64,000 nt of DNA from Ecdyonurus torrentis (GCA_949318235.1 OX439137.1:2118909-2182908); one strand, 5' to 3'. Numbered from the stretch's first letter, positions 12,216 to 29,706 are shown. The notes: generated by a model from the letters alone, not told the origin. Program-made: numbers and translations.

Positions 12216-12749
12216 TAGAGCTGTAAATTTAAACCGGTTCGAGCACCCGCCCGGGCCAAAATCTTCGGGTACTCGTTTTTTTTGAAAATGGTAAACCCGG
12301 GTTTCGAGCTTTTAGCTCGAAAACGAGCTTTTTCGAGTTGAGCTCGTAAATGACTCCTGAAAATAATGAGCGTTTGAAAATAAATCGAGCTAAAGTACAA
12401 TTTTTGAAGAAAGCAAAGATTTTTTTTTTTTTGGTAATTTTTGTTTCAAATTGCATTTTTAATATTCTATCATGCAAAATAAGCTGTTTAAAATATTTTT
12501 AAAAATTATTTTATTTTATTTATGACTGTTATCCTTCAAAAACAATTTTTTCGTAAGAAAAATCGAGCTTTTTTCTTCATAGGCTCGCGAAAGCTCGTTT
12601 TTAAACTTTGGCTCAAATGTCGAGGTTTCCGAGCTTTGGCTCGTTTTTCAAGTATAAGCTCGATTTCAAGCTAAACCCGGGTTTCAAGTCAAACCGGGCT
12701 AAAAAAGTACAGCCCGGGCTAAAAATATTTTGAGTTTTTTACAGCTCTA
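12216..12749. mobile_element. hAT-type MITE E, unit 1
   Basis: 534 bp with ends TAGAGCTGTAAATTTAAAC / TTTTTTACAGCTCTA and a perfect 8-bp target duplication GACAATAC at 12208-12215 and 12750-12757, the hAT hallmark. Rich in GAGCTCG-like words. Non-coding. The same insertion is in unit 2, and unit 3 has the related unoccupied site. Confidence 0.88.
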
Positions 12750-13354
12750 GACAATACTAATAGTCAACATGTCATCTTAAGTGACAGCAGTGTTGCTAGA
12801 TTTAGACTTCACTATAATGAAGCTGCATGTGTTTTGTAAGGTTAAATCTGACAAAGCTATGCTTTCACTTAATATGCCCTGGTCAAAAATCTTGCGCAAG
12901 ATCTTGTCAAGATCTTGTCAAGATCTTGAATATGGCAAGATAAGATCTTGTTGTTGTCTTGTCAAGATCTTGTCAAGATCTTGACAAGATCTTGCACCAA
13001 ATTATGGCAAGATCTTGTGCAAGATCTTGTCAAGATCTTGAGCATATCTTGACAAGATAATTGAATCTTGCACAATCCATCTTGTCGTAAAAAATGTCTT
13101 GTGCAAGATCTTGACGTCGTAAAATCTTGCCAAAAATTGATTTAAGACTATGCAAGATGTTTGTCGAAAAATCTTGCAAAAATATCTTGTCAAGACTAGG
13201 CAAGATTAAAATCTTGCAGGAAATCTTGTCAAGACTAGGCAAGATTTTTGAAATAAAATCTTGCAGGAAATCTTGTCAAGACTTTAGGCAAGATTGTTTC
13301 AATAAAATCTTGCAGGAAATCTTGTCAAGACTATTTCTCGGGTACGCTCTCTAG

Positions 13355-13870
13355 CTGCATCTTGTAAATTGCTTCTCAAGATGATATGGTGCTATTATAT
13401 TCTAAATGGACTCACTTAGAAATATTATACTCCAAAAATCCAGACGCAGCGCATTAATCTGGAAAATAGTATATTAATAAAAAGATGAAGCGTTTGATTT
13501 TTAATTGAGGAGAACCCACAAATGATTTCAAGTTGAGGCAGCTATCTATAAAACATTAAAAAAAAAAGTTCAATTTAAATAAAATAAGTTTGCTTATCCT
13601 GCATCGACATATATGGATAATATGCCCAGTAGCAAGTCGGCAATCTGGAAAAAGAAAATTAATATAATGAACAAAAGCATTTTAATAAGACTACTTGTAC
13701 TCTTTGCAATTTAGTAGTATAATATCGATAAATAACCATCCATTAGTTAATCACGTGTAGGCTTAGCTAAAAAATATAACAAAAAGCGATCATTTTAAAA
13801 ATATTTTTGCTTATTGAAAATCTGCAATCAAATAGTATATCCTTCATGCACAAAAGGCAGCATTCTTGAA

Positions 13871-13921
<51 letters not shown>

Positions 13922-15271
13922 TAAGTGCTCGTCCATCAATGTAGGAGTTAATCTGTCATTTATTCAGGATCTTGCCCCGATTCGAATAAAAAATTTACAT
14001 TTTTTTTCTAAGTACACTTTATAAGAGTACCTGTTTTGCAATTTAGAATTAGGTACCGCGGCGTCAATTACATAGTTGATGCCCGCAAGTCGTAATCTAA
14101 AACAGAATATTAAACAGAAACTTAAAAACGTGTGCTCGTATTCTGCAATATTAGTCCATTTCCATCAAGGTAGTCTATATAAATCTGATTAATAAATTAA
14201 TAAATAAAAATAGAAAAAAAAAAGTAATAAAGCCAAAAAAAAAATAATAAATCAAAGTGATTGTCCCCTGCATTAATGTAGGAGTATAAAAATAAACTAT
14301 TCAAGGCAGGGATCTAAAATCATAATAGTAATAAATTAGCAGACACTATATTTAGGTATAAGCTTAAGTTTTTATAGCGTCTTAAAAGGCAGGATATATC
14401 ATATTAGTCCAGTAGTATTTATAGTGAGGATAGATATCAATAAGACATGCACTGCGCAGCACAGCAGATTGTAATCTTAAATAAAATAATAATTAAAAAC
14501 TGCTGGAATTTCAATATATGAGTATTTATTCATTCAAAAGATTATCCGACGTATTCCAAATTACAAAATTTTATGTAAGAGTCAGTGCAGCTAAAATAAA
14601 AAAGTTTCATGCATATAAACTGGAAACAGCACAATTATATAAGTATATATATAAGCATAAGTTAAAATAATACTTTTAAAAAAATTATGCAAATTAAGTA
14701 TACCCAAGATTTTTATACAAAACAAATCTATAGCTTCAATTCTTGCAAAATTAAAAGCTCGTCAAGATTTTCATTATTAAAGCCACCTTATTTGCTTTTT
14801 GATTCTTGCAAGATATTTTTATAAAATCTTGTTTTATTTCTTGCAAGATTAGATCAAGATTTAAACCGTTAAAATATCTTACTTTAACTATTGCAAGATC
14901 AGCCCAAGATTTAAACCGTTAATAAATCTTGCTTCGAATTATAAGATCAGCTCAAGATTAAAACCGTTAAAAATTCTTGCTTTGATTTTGACAAGATTAG
15001 CTCAAGATTTTTGTTTTTAAATGAAGGCTGCCCCAAAATCGCATTTACATATAATTTTTAGTTAAAAAACGATATAAAAAACATACACTCACCTCATCGA
15101 AAAGTCACAACGTTATATATTTACCATATCCACTCACAACCATGAAAGTGATTGCTCTATATATGTTGTAGATTTCTCATGTCAAGCGTCGTATGCATGA
15201 AACAAAGACACGTTCATATTAGCGAAACAACTAAATTAACGTGTGGAACGATTACTAATTATGTTTCTTAC
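13355..15271. other. Interior of element A, no gene seen
   Basis: AT-rich DNA with a long poly-T tract (13872-13919) and subterminal-type words at 14750-15010. No coding block longer than chance was seen on either strand. Confidence 0.55.
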
Positions 15272-16911
15272 CTTTCAAAGTAATATCTTGGTCCATCAAG
15301 CACTTCACTATCACTCTTAATTACGCCACAAAAGTAATAAACCACAGGAGCTAAAGTACGGCGTCATTACCAAACAGCGGCCATTATTTCCCATGATGCA
15401 ATGCAATGGTACAGCACCAAAAAAATCTTGCACAAGATATAATTAGGTTGAACAAGACAAGATAATATCTTACTCAAAATCCACAAGAAAATATCTTGCA
15501 TGTTTTAAAAAATGCAAGATTTTCAAAACTATCCCTTGTAAAAAAGAGAGTATACTTTTATGAAAAGTATACTCCCATGTTAGTATAATCTTTTAATTAT
15601 ACAATTTTTATATTTATTTTGACTTAATTTTATGCTCATTTTATACTAATTTTGTATTCAAAAATTATAAATTTATTATACTCATTGTATACTTTTTCAA
15701 TGCTATTTTTATACTCATTTTATGCTTTTTTAATATTCAGGAAATTATAAATTAATTATATTTATTTTATACTTTTTTTATAATCACGATTATAAATATT
15801 TTATACTAAAAGTATACTCTAAGCTGAACTTTTTTTTCTTCCGCGATATAAAATAATTCCTTAAAAATTCATTAATTATATAAATATGTATCATATTGAC
15901 ATAACTGAAATATTCTAAAAATTCAATACAGAATATTTATTTTACAAATTTATTTTAAAAATGACCGTTAATTGTAAACTGTAATTTTTTAAGCGCGCAT
16001 TAAGATATGACGCTTCATGAGCGTCAGTCGCCATATTGCTCTTGTGTTAAAAGTTTTACGTAAAATATGTCTTATATTAAGTGTCTAAAGAAGCTTGAAT
16101 ATTCTCAATAAGGAGCCTTCCAGGTAAACAATAATTAAAGTAGTGTTCCAGCATTAATTTAATGTATTAAGTCTAATAGAACTTGTCTTTTTTTTCATGA
16201 AAAATCGCCATGGCATCTGGAGCATCGGTGTTCATTGCACACATGGAACTGGATTTGTGACGACACTGATTTACTTGATTCTTCAAGACGAAAGTTTGTT
16301 GCACTTTCTGGCGAGTACACTTTATGTTTGCACGTTTGCATGGTATATTTTAATTGGTAAAAAAATCAATTAATTGGCATGACCCAAATTTGTATTGTGT
16401 ATCATATGTGTGCATGTCGAACGAGCGGGTGTCAGATCGAGATAAAAAAATACATTGAAATTTGAATTTTATATTTGATTCCCGTAGAAAATTTTTTAAT
16501 ATGTTAATATTTTGTTTTTAAATAATTCGTATGTAAATTAATTGTAGAGATTTATATTATATTTAGTGATATTTGTAGTATATTGATTAAAAGTATTATG
16601 AATTATAAAATGAGTATACAATAAGTATAAATAGAGTATAATATACCTATATTCATAGTATGGATTCAAAGTATTAAGGAATTATAAAATGAGTATACAA
16701 TAAGTATATAATAGAGTATATAATAAGTATAAAAAATATATACTTTAATTGCCAGCGCATAAATCTACAGTATCAAAAAAGTATACTCAAAGTATACTTT
16801 GAGTACAAAATTAGCATAAAATTAAGTTAAAATTAATATAAAAAAAATATAAAATGAGTATACTTTGAATATAAATTGAGTTTAAATTTTATACTTTTTG
16901 TGAGTATACTA

Positions 16912-18126
16912 CCCACACAGCACGGTTTATCCAATAGATAATCATTGGATATCCCAATATCCAAAATATATCCCGTCCATTTTAAATGAACCTTGAATGT
17001 CTATGGGATATTTAGCTTGGATATAAAAAAACAAATCCAAAATTAATTATCTAATTATTTTCAACCCGTTTTTCTCATGAGCTGACAATTATATTAAGTT
17101 TTATTTATAATTTTAATCAATAAATATATTTTGGGGCAAATTTTTTATATCCACTGGTATATCCATAGAATATGCCAGAGTGGATATATAAAATTTCACT
17201 CACAAAATTAGTTTGTTGAGAGATTTTATGATATATATGTTATGAATTTATTTACCTAAAAGTTATATTTCATGCTAATTGATTTTTTTAGTCACTTTAA
17301 TATTTTAATTCTTTATATCCATTAGATATCCCAAAAATATCCAAATATCCATAGGTATATCCACCAGGGGGCAGCGTTTATTTGTGAATTTTAAATGATG
17401 CTAATTTTTTTATATTGTGCTCAATAATTAATTTTAAAATAGTATAAAGTATGGGTTTTGTGCATTTATTTATAAGCAAACAATCCAAATCATAAAACAA
17501 CTACAATTTTAATAATTAATTAACTTAATTTAATTTTGAAAATCCATCTCTAACTTTTTAAGTCAGACTGAAAAGTTGTGGTAATAATATCCTCCGAATA
17601 TCCATATTATATCCTTCAATTTCGTGTCTCAGTGGAAGACACACAACTTTAAGTCATGAATATTTTCTGACTTGGGCAAAAACCAATATAGCCCTTCCCC
17701 CGACCTGGGGGGGGGGAGGGTTGGGGGGTTGCCCATGTTAAATGAAATCACACAACTTTGACAAGTTATTAATATTTTCGGACTTGGGCACGCACACCGC
17801 ACACCAATAGCACTTCCCCGGACCTGGGGGGGGGGGGAAGGGAGTTGGGGGTTATTATTTGCCCATGTAAAATTGGGAAAATACTGAAAACAAAGTTAAA
17901 AAATACATTGCCTATATACCCCCCACCCCCCGAAACCCCCAAATTTTTCTATCATATCGCATTTAATTTAACATTAAATGTACTTTTTTTAATATATCCC
18001 ATAGATCTACATGGTATATTCCAGCGGGCGGGACATTTGGATTTTCTGTGGACCTTCAGCGGAGATAAATGGGATATATTTTGGGATATACGTAAGATAT
18101 CTATAGGTCATTCAGTGCTGTGTGGG
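16912..18126. mobile_element. Element C: 1.2 kb CCC...GGG transposon with GGATAT ends, nested in B
   Basis: Terminal inverted repeat CCCACACAGCAC (right end GTGCTGTGTGGG) with TA target duplications at 16910-16911 and 18127-18128. Subterminal words are GGATAT / ATATCC, including GGATATCC. The centre contains a tandem duplication (about 17620-17870) with long G runs. No transposase. Confidence 0.82.
17690..17850. repeat. Tandemly duplicated G-run block in element C
   Basis: Two copies of about 120 bp share CACACAACTTT, the TTTTC(G/T)GACTTGGGCA segment and a GACCTGGGGGGGG run with following G runs. The G runs could form a quadruplex on this strand. Confidence 0.7.
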
Positions 18127-19142
18127 TAGTATAAAAATTGTATACAAGTGTATACTAAAATGACCAATAAGATCATAAAAAGTATGATCAAAGTATACTA
18201 ATAGTATACTTTTTTTATATTAGTATACTCACCCTAGAGTATACTAAAAGTATAAAATGAGCATAAAAAAAGTATAAAAAGTATACTCCATTTCCACTAG
18301 GGATGCTCTAAAGCCAAGATTTTTTCTTGCAACTATAGACTTTTGCTTATGAATCTTGTGCAAGATTCCATGATTCTCTAATTAGTTGAATCTTGCAAGA
18401 TACTTTCTTGTAAAAATTTGCGTAAGATAAAATCTTGGGTATTTTAGCATAGGCAAGATTTTAACGTAAGTAAGATAATAATTCTTGCAAAAGATAAAAT
18501 TTATCTTGCTCTAATTTCAAAATCTTGCAATAATTGAATCTTGCAAGATATTTTCTTGGTAGCATTTTGCGTAAGACTTTATCTTGTGTTAATTATCTTG
18601 TGCAAGATTTTTACGTGAATAAAAAAAATGTTTCTTGAACAAGATTAAAAAATCTTGCATTAGTTTTATCTTGCAAGATATTATCTTGTGAAATTTGACC
18701 TCAAGATAGTATCTTGGGGAAAAATATTCTTGCGCAAGATATTTTCGTACATAAAATCATTTTTCTTGCACAAGATAAAATTTATCTTGACCATATTCTA
18801 CAAGATTTACGCCTTGACAAGACTGTCAAATCTTGCGCAAGATATATTCTTGCCCATATGTTGATCTTGTACAAGTTTAATCTTCTTGTGTAAGATTTTT
18901 AACATCTTGCACAAGAAAAATGAATCTTGGAACTTAAATTTTATCTTGCACACGACAATATCTTATGCAAGATTTATAACAAGATCTTGATCATAAAAAC
19001 ACTCAAGATTTTAAACTTTTGTAAGATCTTGAATAATCTTGCCTTACTTTTTCCAAATTTGCAAGATCTTGGCTATCTTGAAGACATCTTGCAAGATCTT
19101 GAGTTGATCTTGCAAGAATCAAGGCAAGATTTTTGACCAGGG

Positions 19143-19713
19143 TGCGCCAAGTTTACTATTTCTAAAGAAAACGGCATCACTTATTTGATGGATATATTTA
19201 GAGGTACTGACACCATTTCCGGGGCATTTCGAGTGCATACCATTTCGTCTCTATCATGTCAAATTTTTTAAAGTAAAATTATCCCAAGCTTGTCAAATGT
19301 TCCATCTACATAGGATTTACTGTGTCAGATGGTACGTTTGGGGAGTTTGAAATCTTTTGTTATTCTTTGCCAGTCTCTGAGTCTAAGGACTTTGTGAAGA
19401 TATTAATTGTATAATTTTTTATATAATTATTATTAAAATTAAAATTGAAAAACTTTAATTCTCTCTCTATCTCTCTCTCTCTCCTTTCCTATGTGTGTAT
19501 AATAATTTATTTTGGCTATGCACAATTTAATTCTACATGTAGAATTTTTGAAATATATATATATATTATTCTCTTTTATTTTTTCAAATTCAACTTTATA
19601 TACGTATATATTTCTTATTTTCTTCCTCACCTTTATTAAATCTTATAATGTGGTTCGTATATTCATGGTTATATAAAAAGAGAAAAAGTCACAAAACAAT
19701 ATAACGATAAATG
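19143..19713. other. 3' part of unit 1: no gene seen
   Basis: Homologous to 28012-28568 of unit 2. Includes short CT tracts. No coding block. Confidence 0.6.
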
Positions 19714-20263
19714 CAGTGGCGTAACTTCAAAAATTTGGCCAGGGGGGAAAATCTGTCACGGGCCCCCCGAGAGGGGGACAGTGCCGGGGAGGAGGGGGGA
19801 TGCGCGCCGCAGGCGAAAAATTTGGAAAAAGGGGGCGTGGCACTGAATTTTTAAGCTATTTTTTATAATGAAAATTAAAAAGTGTCACTAACTGCACTAA
19901 CATGAAAAAAAAAAAAAAAAAAAACGTTAAAATGGCCTATCATACATGATTTTAATTTTTGTCAATAATTAATTTTTGCTATAAATAGAAAAAATACATA
20001 TGAAATTTGAAGAAGACATTTATAGAAAATTTAATTAGAAGAGGTGATGACAGTTAAAAATTGTAGTTAATATATATACCCTCTGTCACAAAATGGCCTA
20101 TTTTCAAATACTGTTTTTCAACATAAAATTTAGTATTTTACCAATTTATTTATTTATTTATTTATTATTATTTTTTTTTTTGCGCCAAGCCGACGGGCCC
20201 CCAGCAGAAGTCAACGGGCCCGGGGGAACTCCCCCCTCTTCCCCCCTGGTAGTTACGCCACTG
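19714..20263. mobile_element. hAT-type MITE F, unit 1 only
   Basis: 550 bp with ends CAGTGGCGTAACTTC / GTAGTTACGCCACTG and a perfect 8-bp target duplication GATAAATG. The empty site is at about 28564-28571 in unit 2. CAGTGGCGTA ends are typical of hAT MITEs. GC-rich ends, AT-rich centre, no coding capacity. Confidence 0.92.
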
Positions 20264-21044
20264 GATAAATGTTAAAATAATATAATGCACTTACAAAATT
20301 ATATTATACTTTTTTTTTTTTTTTTTTTGAAAACAAAATAAAAATAGATTTTTTATCTCACAGATCCAAATGCAACTAAAACTTTCATATATTCTGTCTC
20401 TCTCTACAATGATTAATGCAACTATTTTCATAATAATGATGAATAAAATTTAAGTTAAATTAAAAAAAGTGCATTAAAAGTGCATCGTTTTAGAAACATT
20501 TAAAAAAAATGATAATTCGCTCAAAAATGACTTTTATGTATGCTTCTGCCATCTATTGACAACAACTGGAACTTTTTAATTCACCGCTTACAGCTGTTAT
20601 TTGTAAACATTGGGTGAAAATGTAAGAACATTATTATTTTATTTTAGAATTTTAATCGGATTTTATTGTATTATTGAATAAATGCGAAGAAGTAAGTAAT
20701 AATTCGCATAAAACCTGTATTTTCATATTGAAGATTGAGATTGAAGATGGTTCATATGACTAATATGTATGTAGGTATGTACAAAAAATGCAGAAGTTAA
20801 TTTGTAATACTTATTATACCTGCGAGATTTTCGATTACATATATATTACATATATATTATGTATGTATGTACTGTACATACAACATACATACATAATTAT
20901 TATATATTATTCTTTATCTTTTTACATTCAACTGGGGTGACTTGTGATTTTTGAACACCCTGCTTTTATTTTAACCTTCCACCCTTGATGCCAGTAGTAT
21001 GTTACATATGTATAATGTTTAATATTTTGTGTGCCTTGTATTAT

Positions 21045-21440
21045 AGAGAAACAGTATAGAGAATGCAGGTAAGGCAAAATTGATGTCGTTTAAAGTGGGG
21101 GAATGTTTACTAATGTGGAAGCAGTAGCGTCCCTGACTAAAAGAAGGTACTTAGTTTTTTTTTTTTTTTTTTTTTATGATTAAATTTTATGTAATGAACT
21201 AAGTTTACATTGCTGCTAAGTTGATAGACAACTCATTGCATAACAGGAAAACTGGCAGCATCGCCGATGAGGCTTGCTTATCAGTCGAAATATAAAGCTG
21301 ACGGAGCTATTCGTCCTTCACGTTCAAAACTCAGCGCCTTTCTTTTAGTCAGGGACGCTACTGCTTCCACATTAGTAAACATTCCCCCACTTTCAACAAC
21401 ATCAATTTTGCCTTACCTGCATTCTCTATACTGTTTCTCT
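21045..21440. repeat. Foldback element Fb1, unit 2
   Basis: Same family as 4953-5344. The left arm carries CTAAAAGAAGGTACTTAG while the right arm carries ACTCAGCGCCTTTCTTTTAG, so the arms differ more than in unit 1. Confidence 0.85.
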
Positions 21441-21796
21441 ATGCTTGTATGCACATATGCCCAAAATCTGATTTTTTTTTTTTTTTTTACATATATTATA
21501 TAAAAAAAAAAAGGGACACATCCCTAAAACTTCTACCCTGAAGGTTATTGGGCTGAAAAATAGAACGCACCCAAATCTGCAATACCAAATTATCATGTAC
21601 ATACCTATAGCTTCCTGACGATGCATATCCAAATTTAATTGTTATGTGACTGTTGAACATTTTAATACCCTATATATAATTTGTTCTACGGGGTGACTGG
21701 AGTTAGTTTTTTTTTTTTTTTTCCTTCTAATTGTTCATTTAACCAAGAATTGTCATTTTCAATGGGTCGAGATAATGCAAACTAAAAAGTTCTCAT

Positions 21797-22021
21797 AATG
21801 CTGTTCGTAAACCCTGTTCTCTGCTCCTACAATGACTATCAGCTTTGCAGTTATTTGAATAATGCTGTTTGTAAACCCTGTTCCCTTGCACCAAAAAATG
21901 CGCATTCCATTTGAATAACCAAAGGCGATCGTCATTTTAGGAGCAGAGAACAGGGCTTACGAACAGCATTAATGCAATGCGCATTTTTTGTTGCAAGAGA
22001 ACAGGGTTTACGAACAACATT
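21797..22021. repeat. Double-hairpin MITE Fb2, unit 2
   Basis: Counterpart of 5710-5934, almost identical. Confidence 0.75.
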
Positions 22022-22099
22022 TAAACTGTATATTTTTTTCCCTTAATAGTTTTATATCTATTTCCACTGATTACTTTATAATTTTTATAATTATGTTTC

Positions 22100-22147
22100 A
22101 GAAATCACCTCGTCAGCTAATGTTTGATGAACTAAAAAGAGAGTGAA
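22100..22147 (+). other. Conserved 3' splice site and probable 5' leader exon start
   Basis: In all four units the block ttatgtttcag|AAATCACCTCGTCAGCTAAT is preserved, at 6015, 22102, 30366 and 41548 for the first exon base. It reads KSPRQLMFDELKRE then a stop in units 1-3 and a longer frame in unit 4. It most likely opens the exon that contains the 5' leader and the TTF coding start 430 bp downstream, which implies an upstream exon that I could not place. Confidence 0.5.
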
Positions 22148-22326
22148 AATAGTAGAGAAGTGACAACTAAGAGCATGCAGCCCACAAAATTGCATGGAGC
22201 GGCAGCAGCTATAAGAGAAATATAATAGGGAGTGGTAGAGGAAGAAATTGGAACTTTTCAGAAAATTATCTCACATCACAACAAATAAATTTCAGTCATG
22301 AACAAAATTTGAAAATAAAATTAAAT

Positions 22327-22366
<40 letters not shown>

Positions 22367-22533
22367 TATTAATTTTTATAAGTTTAAAAAAAAATCAATT
22401 TGCTTAAAACGTTGGAACTAAAATTTTAATTTTCATGTCTATATTTTTGAAATGTAATAACTTAAATATATGCTAGTGTTTTGATGTGTTAAAATAGCCG
22501 TTACTTAAGACGTGTGAACTATTAACTTTCAAA

Positions 22534-27225
<4,692 letters not shown>

Positions 27226-27349
27226 TTGTGATTTTTGTGACCAAAAATTTGAAGTCCTTTGTGCAGTTCGATCATGAACATTATCATATAGATAAGATTC
27301 GAATTGTACACTCAGCCATCATAGTAATGCAGCTTTCTTTAGACAATAC

Positions 27350-27883
27350 TAGAGCTGTAAATTTAAACCGGTTCGAGCACCCGCCCGGGCCAAAATCTTC
27401 GGGTACTCGTTTTTTTTGAAAATGGTAAACCCGGGTTTCGAGCTTTTAGCTCGAAAACGAGCTTTTTCGAGTTGAGCTCGTAAATGACTCCTGAAAATAA
27501 TGAGCGTTTGAAAATAAATCGAGCTAAAGTACAATTTTTGAAGAAAGCAAAGATTTTTTTTTTTTGGTAATTTTTGTTTCAAATTGCATTTTTAATATTC
27601 TATCATGCAAAATAAGCTGTTTAAAATATTTTTAAAAATTATTTTATTTTATTTATGACTGTTATCCTTCAAAAACAATTTTTTCGTAAGAAAAATCGAG
27701 CTTTTTTCTTCATAGGCTCGCGAAAGCTCGTTTTTAAACTTTGGCTCAAATGTCGAGGTTTCCGAGCTTTTGGCTCGTTTTTCAAGTATAAGCTCGATTT
27801 CAAGCTAAACCCGGGTTTCAAGTCAAACCGGGCTAAAAAAGTACAGCCCGGGCTAAAAATATTTTGAGTTTTTTACAGCTCTA
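27350..27883. mobile_element. hAT-type MITE E, unit 2
   Basis: Same insertion as 12216-12749, with target duplication GACAATAC (27342-27349 and 27884-27891). Inserted before units 1 and 2 separated. Confidence 0.88.
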
Positions 27884-27891
27884 GACAATAC

Positions 27892-29277
27892 TAATAGTCA
27901 ACATGTCATCTTAAGTGACAGCAGTGTTGCTAGATTTAGACTTCACTATAATGAAGCTGCATGTGTTTTGTAAGGTTAAATCTGACAAAGCTATGCTTTC
28001 ACTTAAGATGCGCCAAGTTTACTATTTCTAAAGAAAACGGCATCACTTTGATGGATATATTTAGAGGTGACTGACACCATTTCCGGGGCATTTCGAGTGC
28101 ATACCATTTTGTCTCTATCGTGTCAAAATTTTTAAAGTAAAATTATCCCAAGCTTGTCAAATGTTCCATCTACATAGGATTTACTGTGTCAGATGGTACG
28201 TTTGGAGTTTGAAATCTTTTGTTATTCTTTGCCAGTCTGAGTCTAAGGACTTTGTGAAGATATTAATTGTATAATTTTTTATATAATTATTATTAAAATT
28301 AAAATTGAATAACTTTAATTCTCTCTATCTCTCTCCTTTCCTATGTGTGTATAATAATTTATTTTGGCTGCACAATTTAATTCTACATGTTGAATTTTTG
28401 AAATATATATATTATTCTCTTTTATTTTTTCAAATTCAACTTTATATGCATATTTCTTATTTTCTTCCTCACCTTTATTAAATCTTATACATATAATGTG
28501 GTACGTATATTCATGGTTAATTCTAACATATAAAAAGAGAAAAAGTCACAACATTATATAACGATAAATGTTAAAATAATATAATGCACTTACGTAATTA
28601 TATTATACTTTTTTTTTTTTTTTTGAAAACAAAATAAAATGATATTTTTTATCTCACAGATCCAAATGCAACTAAAACTTTCATATATTCTCTCTCTCTC
28701 TCTCTACAATGATTAATGCAACTATTTTCATAATAATGATGAATAAAATTTAAGTTAAATTAAAAAAAGTGCATCGTTTTAGAACCATTTAAAAAAAAAT
28801 GATAATTCGCTCAAAAATGTCTTTTATGTATGCTTCTGCCATCTATTGAGAACAACGGGAACTTTTTAATTCACCCAGCTTACAGCTGTTATTTGTAAAC
28901 ATTGGGTGAAAATGTAAGAAGATTATTATTTTATTTTAGAATTTTAATCAGATTTTATTGAATTATTGAATAAATGCGAAGAAGTAAGTAATAATTCGCA
29001 TAAAACCTGTATTTTCATATTGAAGATGGTTCATATGACTATGTATGTATACGTATGTACAAAAAATGCAGAAGTTAATTTGTAACACTTTACCTGCGAG
29101 ATTTTCGATTACATATATATTACATATATGTATGTATGTACTGTACATACAACATATATACATACATAATTATTATATATTATTCTTTATCTTTTTACAT
29201 TCAACTGGGGTGACTTGTGATTTTTGAACACCCTGCTTTTATTTTAACCTTCCACCCTTGATGCCAGTATGTTACAT
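27892..29277. other. 3' part of unit 2: no gene seen
   Basis: Holds the empty sites of elements A (about 28009) and F (about 28568), short CT and ATGT tracts, and sequence that also recurs, diverged, at 38390-39080. No coding block. Confidence 0.6.
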
Positions 29278-29310
29278 ATAATGTTTAATATTTTGTGTGC
29301 CTTGTATTAT

Positions 29311-29706
29311 AGAGAAACAGTATAGAGAATGCAGGTAAGGCAAAATTGATGTCGTTTAAAGTGGGGGAATGTTTACTAATGTGGAAGCAGTAGCGTCCCT
29401 GACTAAAAGAAGGTACTTAGTTTTTTTTTTTTTTTTTTTTTATGATTAAATTTTATGTAATGAACTAAGTTTACATTGCTGCTAAGTTGATAGACAACTC
29501 ATTGCATAACAGGAAAACTGGCAGCATCGCCGATGAGGCTTGCTTATCAGTCAAAATATAAAGCTGACGGAGCTATTCGTCCTTCACGTTCAAAACTCAG
29601 CGCCTTTCTTTGAGTCAGGGACGCTACTGCTTCCACATTAGTAAACATTCCCCCACTTTCAACAACATCAATTTTGCCTTACCTGCATTCTCTATACTGT
29701 TTCTCT
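29311..29706. repeat. Foldback element Fb1, unit 3
   Basis: Counterpart of 4953-5344. The left arm is like unit 2, the right arm like unit 1. Confidence 0.85.

Larger units (their letters stand above)
15533..18302. mobile_element. Element B: 2.77 kb CCC...GGG transposon with AGTATACT ends, nested in A
   Basis: Imperfect terminal inverted repeats CCCTTGTAAAAAAGAGAGTA and (complement of right end) CCCTAGTGGAAATGGAGTAT, followed by AGTATACTTTT, with an AT target duplication (15531-15532, 18303-18304). Both ends contain dozens of AGTATACT and TATAAAATGAG words, so its subterminal repeat is unrelated to that of element A. The middle (about 15970-16380) is less repetitive and exon-like. Element C is inserted at 16912. 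Confidence 0.8.
12877..19142. mobile_element. Element A: 6.27 kb CCC...GGG transposon, unit 1 only
   Basis: Perfect 19-bp terminal inverted repeat CCCTGGTCAAAAATCTTGC with a TG target duplication. The empty site is visible in unit 2 at about 28005-28012 (cttaagaTGcgcc). Both ends (12877-13340 and 18310-19142) are packed with CAAGATCTTG words, and smaller clusters lie at 14750-15010 and 15420-15530. The internal part 13340-14750 is AT-rich, with a 50-bp poly-T at about 13872 and no transposase frame. Element B is inserted at 15533-18302. An exon-like block with a donor site on the minus strand lies at 15272-15363. Probably non-autonomous. Confidence 0.88.
4920..21011 (+). repeat. Tandem unit 1 (about 8.2 kb plus 7.9 kb of later insertions)
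   Basis: Collinear with unit 2 at near identity once three insertions are removed: element D (7717-8766), element A (12877-19142) and hAT MITE F (19714-20263). It carries gene copy 1, which has frameshifts. Shared older insertions (hAT MITE E, a LINE fragment, foldbacks) predate the duplication. Confidence 0.85.

Noticed and set aside
12877..13340. CRISPR-like regular repeats (AAGATCTTG words)
   Set aside because: Spacing is irregular, words are palindromic and dense without unique spacers, and they are the subterminal repeats of a transposon in a eukaryote.
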